This document shows positions 60,578 through 64,000 of a DNA stretch of 64,000 nucleotides, one piece after another (the stretch's first letter is position 1; each line of letters begins with the position of its first letter). Below the pieces are notes generated by a model. That model saw only the letters and a list, made by a program, of their open reading frames with translations, did no database searches and was not told where the DNA came from. Location of the stretch: positions 61,926 to 125,925 of the forward strand of contig CAISJV010000092.1 in NCBI GenBank assembly GCA_903885795.1, written 5' to 3'. The translations under genes were made by a program, and so were the position numbers. This stretch comes from an uncultured delta proteobacterium. GTDB taxonomy: Bacteria; Desulfobacterota; Syntrophia; Syntrophales; UBA8958.

Positions 60578-63500
60578 ATGGCACTTACAATTATTCATTT
60601 AAGCGATATGCACCTTTCAAATGAGATTGAAAATTTCCTCTTAAATCGGGTTGACCAGCTTTGCGGTGCCATTCGGTCTATAGTTAATCCGCAAGATCAT
60701 TGTGCCGTAATTTTTACTGGGGATATTACAAACTGTGGAAAAGCTGAAGAGTATAACTTAGCTATTAAAATTGTTGCGATGCTTAAAAGGGAGATTCAGA
60801 ATCATACCCATAAGGACCCTCCATTTCTTTTTGTGCCAGGGAATCATGATCATGACTTTTCAAATCCACAGTATGACGAACAAATGCGAAAAGTTCTCAT
60901 CGATAGCAGTACACCGATGAATCCCCCGTCGCCCAGAATTCATGAGATTCTTCTAGAAACACAAAAACCTTACAGAGAGTTCGTAAAAAATATTTCAACA
61001 GTCGCCTCTGTTTATGCTGTTGTTGATCTACTTGAATCTCATACATTGGATTTTGATCAGTTGACGGTTAAATTTTTACTTCTTAACACCACCCGCTTTA
61101 CGCGTAAAAAAGAAATCGCGGGAACCTCTTGGTTTCCCCTCGATAAAATTTCCAATCATCTTAAAGAAGAGGAAGAGAAGGGTGGTACATTGAACGTTTG
61201 TCTTCTTCATCATCCATATAATTGGAATCGTTCTGACAACGCTAACCTCATGAGAAAGCTGTTGGAATCACGATGTGATGTAGTATTCACAGGGCATGAA
61301 CATACGACAGACATTTTTATGCACTCGCGAAAAAAAACAGAACAGAATCTATACGTTGAAGGTGGAATCCTGCAGGACCACGATAACACCGATAATAGCT
61401 CTTTTAATATAATTAAGGTTAATCCGGTAGATCAGAAGTTTTTTTGTACAACTTTTTTTTGGAATGGATCTCTATATGACCAGCTTACGGAGCCATATGA
61501 ACATAAATATCTTCGATTAAGGCAAGCTTTACAGAATGAGCTTGAATTAAAAAACGAGTGGGAAAATTGGCTGCAGCAGATTGGGACGGATTTTAGGCAT
61601 CAGCGGTGTCAACATCTTACATTAAACGATATTTATGTCTTTCCCGATCTTCAAAAGTTAGACATACGGAAGGCATGCAGCCCAAGGGGAATTGTCCGGG
61701 ATAATAATGTTGTGGGCTTTATACAAGAAAAGAAAAGGGTATTTATCGCCGGTGCAGAAAAAATGGGAAAAACGTCCCTGTCAAAACAGCTTTTTAAAAG
61801 TCTACGGGAAGCTGGCTTTGCCCCTCTATTGCTCGATAAGACTTTCAATATCCCCAAGGGTAGGCTTACGGTAAGGGAAAAAATTCACGCGGGGATTAAT
61901 GAGGTGGCTATGCGCATTTATTCGCAAGACAGCGTAACAAGGTTCTGGCAAACCAGAATCTCAGAACGGGCTGTGATTGTGGATGATTATGAAAAGATTA
62001 AGCTTGGGGATGGAGGGCGAGAGAAATTAGTCCGGTGGTTAGATGAGAATTTCAGCCTAGTTGTCCTTATCTCTTCACCAGGGATTCGGATGACTGAATT
62101 TCTGCAACGACGTGAGGGGGAGGCGATTCTATGGACGTTCGAGCATACCGATATAAAAGAATTCGATGCTGAATCTCGCCTTATGTTGATCGAGAAGTGG
62201 TTGAAGGCGGGAACAGATGGATTTGAGGATACACAGGAACTTTACAAGCAGAAAGTCCATTGGATAAAAATTATCGACAATCTTGTCGACCAGGGCGCAC
62301 TACCGTCGCTGCCGTTATTTATTCTTATGATAATGCAGCAGTTAGAGGCAGGCGGGACGGTTACCGGATCCTTGGGTGGATACGGAACGCTTTATGAGAT
62401 CATCATAAAGGATGTACTCAAGGGGGCCGCTAAAAATTCTGCTGATCTTGAGGTTAAACTTAATTATTTGACGTATTTCGCTTTCGAACTTTTCCGTAAA
62501 AAGAAACGAGGCCTCAGTGAAATGGCCATGGTGGAATGGCATGTATGGTATTGTAAAGAGTTTCCCTGCCAGCTTGTTCTCAACCAAGTCTTAGCCGAGT
62601 TTTTATCTATCGGCGTGTTCAATCAATGCCAAACGGATTATGGTTTTAAATACAGCTATTATTACTGCTTTTTCTTGGCTCGCTATCTCTCCCGAAATCT
62701 TCATAAAGAACACGACGCAATGGATATTGTGAAAATAATGTGCAGTCAATTATATATCAATGATTTTGCAAATACAATGCTATTTTTATGTCACATGTCC
62801 AATCACCCAGACATATTCGATCTCATAATGAATACTGTTAGGGGGCATTTTAAGGCAGCAGGGGAATATAGCCTTGTAGATACTCCCTCAATCCTACCTA
62901 TGGAAATGATCAAACCCCCAAAGTTGATCTTATTAACAGAAGATCCGGATCAAGAAATGTTGAAGGAATTGCGAAGCATGGATGATGAGAAGATATCTCA
63001 AGGACTACAGGAGATTGTCAGTGCGGAATCTGAAAACATTGAAGAAAAAAATATGATCGAACTAATAAACAATATAAACTCTGCGCATCATACGATTAGA
63101 ATCTGCGGTCAGCTACTTCGTAATTTCTATGGCTCCATGCGCGGTACTGAACAAGTCAATGTGCTCAAGGAATGCTACGCGTTGTGTATGAGAATGGTGA
63201 CTGTGTTATATGACTACCTTGAAAAAGACAAAGAACTCATTGCGCAGAATCTTGCGGAAATCATTCAGCATCGATTCCCAAAAGATACCTATGAGAATTT
63301 GGATAATAATGTAAGAAGATCTTTGCAGGGTATTGCTCTGGCAATTCCCTTTGGACTGATAAAGCATGTTGCACTATCCTTTGGATTGGCAGCGTTAAAA
63401 CCAGGTTTTGATAAATACCTTAGAGAAGAAAGCCCAACAATATCTCATCAGTTAATTGATGTCGCCACAAGATTGGAATGTTACTTTGACGTCTTCCCGG

Positions 63501-63715
63501 AAGGAGACGTCTTGCGAATTCACAAAGAACTTGATCGAGGTTTTATTGGGCGAGAGGTGTTAAGATTGATTGTGTGGGAACATTTTTCATTCTTTAAAAG
63601 AGAATTGAAGGTCAGACAACGTGTGTGTCAAGTTTTGGATATATCCGCGACTCAACCACTTTTTATTACCGCGCATGACAAGACGAAGGATACGGTGAAG
63701 AAACTATTTGTGTAA
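60578..63715 (+). CDS. Metallophosphoesterase-STAND NTPase fusion (1,045 aa)
   Basis: Residues 1 to about 310 are a metallophosphoesterase: LSDMHLS (9-15), FTGDITN, PGNHDHD (about 87-93), LLHHPYNW and TGHEHTTD. Then a P-loop NTPase of the STAND/NACHT-like group: FIAGAEKMGKTSLSKQLF near 390-405 and AVIVDDYEKI as Walker B near 470, with a helical middle. Residues about 620-1045 are all-helical without clear repeats and would be the sensor part. STAND proteins with N-terminal effector enzymes form an immune class (Avs-like) that recognises phage proteins. An effector of this phosphoesterase type would hydrolyse nucleic acid or nucleotides (inference). Confidence 0.75.
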   Translation: MALTIIHLSDMHLSNEIENFLLNRVDQLCGAIRSIVNPQDHCAVIFTGDITNCGKAEEYNLAIKIVAMLKREIQNHTHKDPPFLFVPGNHDHDFSNPQYDEQMRKVLIDSSTPMNPPSPRIHEILLETQKPYREFVKNISTVASVYAVVDLLESHTLDFDQLTVKFLLLNTTRFTRKKEIAGTSWFPLDKISNHLKEEEEKGGTLNVCLLHHPYNWNRSDNANLMRKLLESRCDVVFTGHEHTTDIFMHSRKKTEQNLYVEGGILQDHDNTDNSSFNIIKVNPVDQKFFCTTFFWNGSLYDQLTEPYEHKYLRLRQALQNELELKNEWENWLQQIGTDFRHQRCQHLTLNDIYVFPDLQKLDIRKACSPRGIVRDNNVVGFIQEKKRVFIAGAEKMGKTSLSKQLFKSLREAGFAPLLLDKTFNIPKGRLTVREKIHAGINEVAMRIYSQDSVTRFWQTRISERAVIVDDYEKIKLGDGGREKLVRWLDENFSLVVLISSPGIRMTEFLQRREGEAILWTFEHTDIKEFDAESRLMLIEKWLKAGTDGFEDTQELYKQKVHWIKIIDNLVDQGALPSLPLFILMIMQQLEAGGTVTGSLGGYGTLYEIIIKDVLKGAAKNSADLEVKLNYLTYFAFELFRKKKRGLSEMAMVEWHVWYCKEFPCQLVLNQVLAEFLSIGVFNQCQTDYGFKYSYYYCFFLARYLSRNLHKEHDAMDIVKIMCSQLYINDFANTMLFLCHMSNHPDIFDLIMNTVRGHFKAAGEYSLVDTPSILPMEMIKPPKLILLTEDPDQEMLKELRSMDDEKISQGLQEIVSAESENIEEKNMIELINNINSAHHTIRICGQLLRNFYGSMRGTEQVNVLKECYALCMRMVTVLYDYLEKDKELIAQNLAEIIQHRFPKDTYENLDNNVRRSLQGIALAIPFGLIKHVALSFGLAALKPGFDKYLREESPTISHQLIDVATRLECYFDVFPEGDVLRIHKELDRGFIGREVLRLIVWEHFSFFKRELKVRQRVCQVLDISATQPLFITAHDKTKDTVKKLFV

Positions 63716-63935
63716 ATAACCAACCATAACCATAGATCTAAATTGATAACCGAGATCTGGTCAGGGCGTCGAGATTTTCCCCAAGATAGCAAGTGTGCAT
63801 CACTGAGGGAAATTGGGTGGCCGTCCGGGAGGGGATGGGAATAAAGAAAAGATAAATACAGAGCGGGTCTGGCAAAATTGGACAGGTGCATAAGTGGGAG
63901 GATTGCTCTATAATGAATTCCAGGAGGATCATAAA
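63716..63935. mobile_element. Left end region of an IS3-family element
   Basis: Non-coding stretch between the STAND gene and the transposase start. A boundary for the IS end was not found by eye; the sequence TTGGACAGGTGCATAAG near 63875-63891 is a candidate for the terminal inverted repeat, but the other end is outside the window. Confidence 0.4.
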
Positions 63936-64000
63936 ATGAGCAAAAGACCAAGACGGAATCATGCACCGGCGTTCAAGGCCAAGGTGGCGTTGGAGGCCCA
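63936..64000 (+). CDS. IS3-family transposase OrfA, 5' part only
   Basis: AGGAGGATCATAAA precedes the ATG. The 21 visible residues, MSKRPRRNHAPAFKAKVALE and one more, match the start of OrfA (helix-turn-helix) proteins of IS3-group elements, where the F-K-x-K-V-A-L-E-A segment is typical. The gene continues past the window. Confidence 0.8.
   Translation, partial: MSKRPRRNHAPAFKAKVALEA

Noticed and set aside
1..64000. CRISPR arrays, tRNA and rRNA genes
   Set aside because: No regularly spaced repeats and no tRNA- or rRNA-like sequence were noticed on either strand; a covariance search would be needed to exclude a tRNA.

Overview
The window looks like part of a large integrative/conjugative element or plasmid, plus attached defence and cassette islands, from an anaerobic Gram-negative bacterium. 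The mix of long SD-led operons, a lipoprotein with a classical lipobox, HU-like proteins and radical SAM/B12 genes would fit a Desulfobacterota (Syntrophia-like) host, but that assignment is inference only. No rRNA, tRNA, CRISPR array or complete integrase was seen.

Layout. (1) 1-1,600: start of a minus-strand operon encoding a pilin-like peptide and a membrane protein (type IV secretion-like), with a possible sigma-54 promoter. Divergent from it is a run of four short SD-led peptide genes, two sharing a W-[LI]-D-P-M-[SA]-T-P core, closed by a strong terminator. (2) 1.7-19 kb: a patchwork of hypothetical genes, PD-(D/E)XK-like nucleases, a WYL regulator, a C-terminally truncated DNA polymerase III alpha, fragments of dnaA and uvrD, two glycosyltransferase genes (one a GT25/sulfotransferase-like/GH16 fusion) and a fused GmrSD-type restriction enzyme. 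(3) 19.2-36 kb: a compact element backbone with topoisomerase III, a C11 (clostripain-like) protease, two signal-peptide proteins with C-x-HGG-C motifs, a B12-binding radical SAM enzyme, a lytic transglycosylase, a PAS protein, three consecutive HU-domain proteins with histone-like tails, a PLD nuclease, two tandem SLOG-domain paralogues, an MBL-fold hydrolase and a metallophosphoesterase. All but topoisomerase III and two small neighbours are on the plus strand and tightly coupled.

(4) 36-42 kb: small minus-strand genes. At 39.7-41.3 kb three well-formed attC sites separate single-gene cassettes, so this is an integron-cassette array without an integrase in view (CALIN-like). (5) 42-58 kb: a defence island on the minus strand. 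It holds two MBL-fold proteins, a PHP-plus-SMC-like ATPase (TrlF family), and the known DUF499 / DUF3780 / DUF1156 methylase / PLD-SNF2 helicase anti-phage system. A VapC-type toxin and two DUF2281-like antitoxins sit inside that operon, and one antitoxin arose by a visible tandem duplication. Two almost identical 26-bp palindromes lie about 70 bp upstream of the smaller MBL gene and of the TrlF gene. (6) 58-64 kb: an XRE-ImmA/IrrE regulator with its partner, a large metallophosphoesterase-STAND NTPase fusion (a probable defence sensor/effector), and the start of an IS3-family element.

Regions 1 and 3 would supply transfer and DNA handling for the element; regions 4-6 are cargo, mostly defence. 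Starts were moved from the longest ORF to the SD-supported codon where the sequence allowed.
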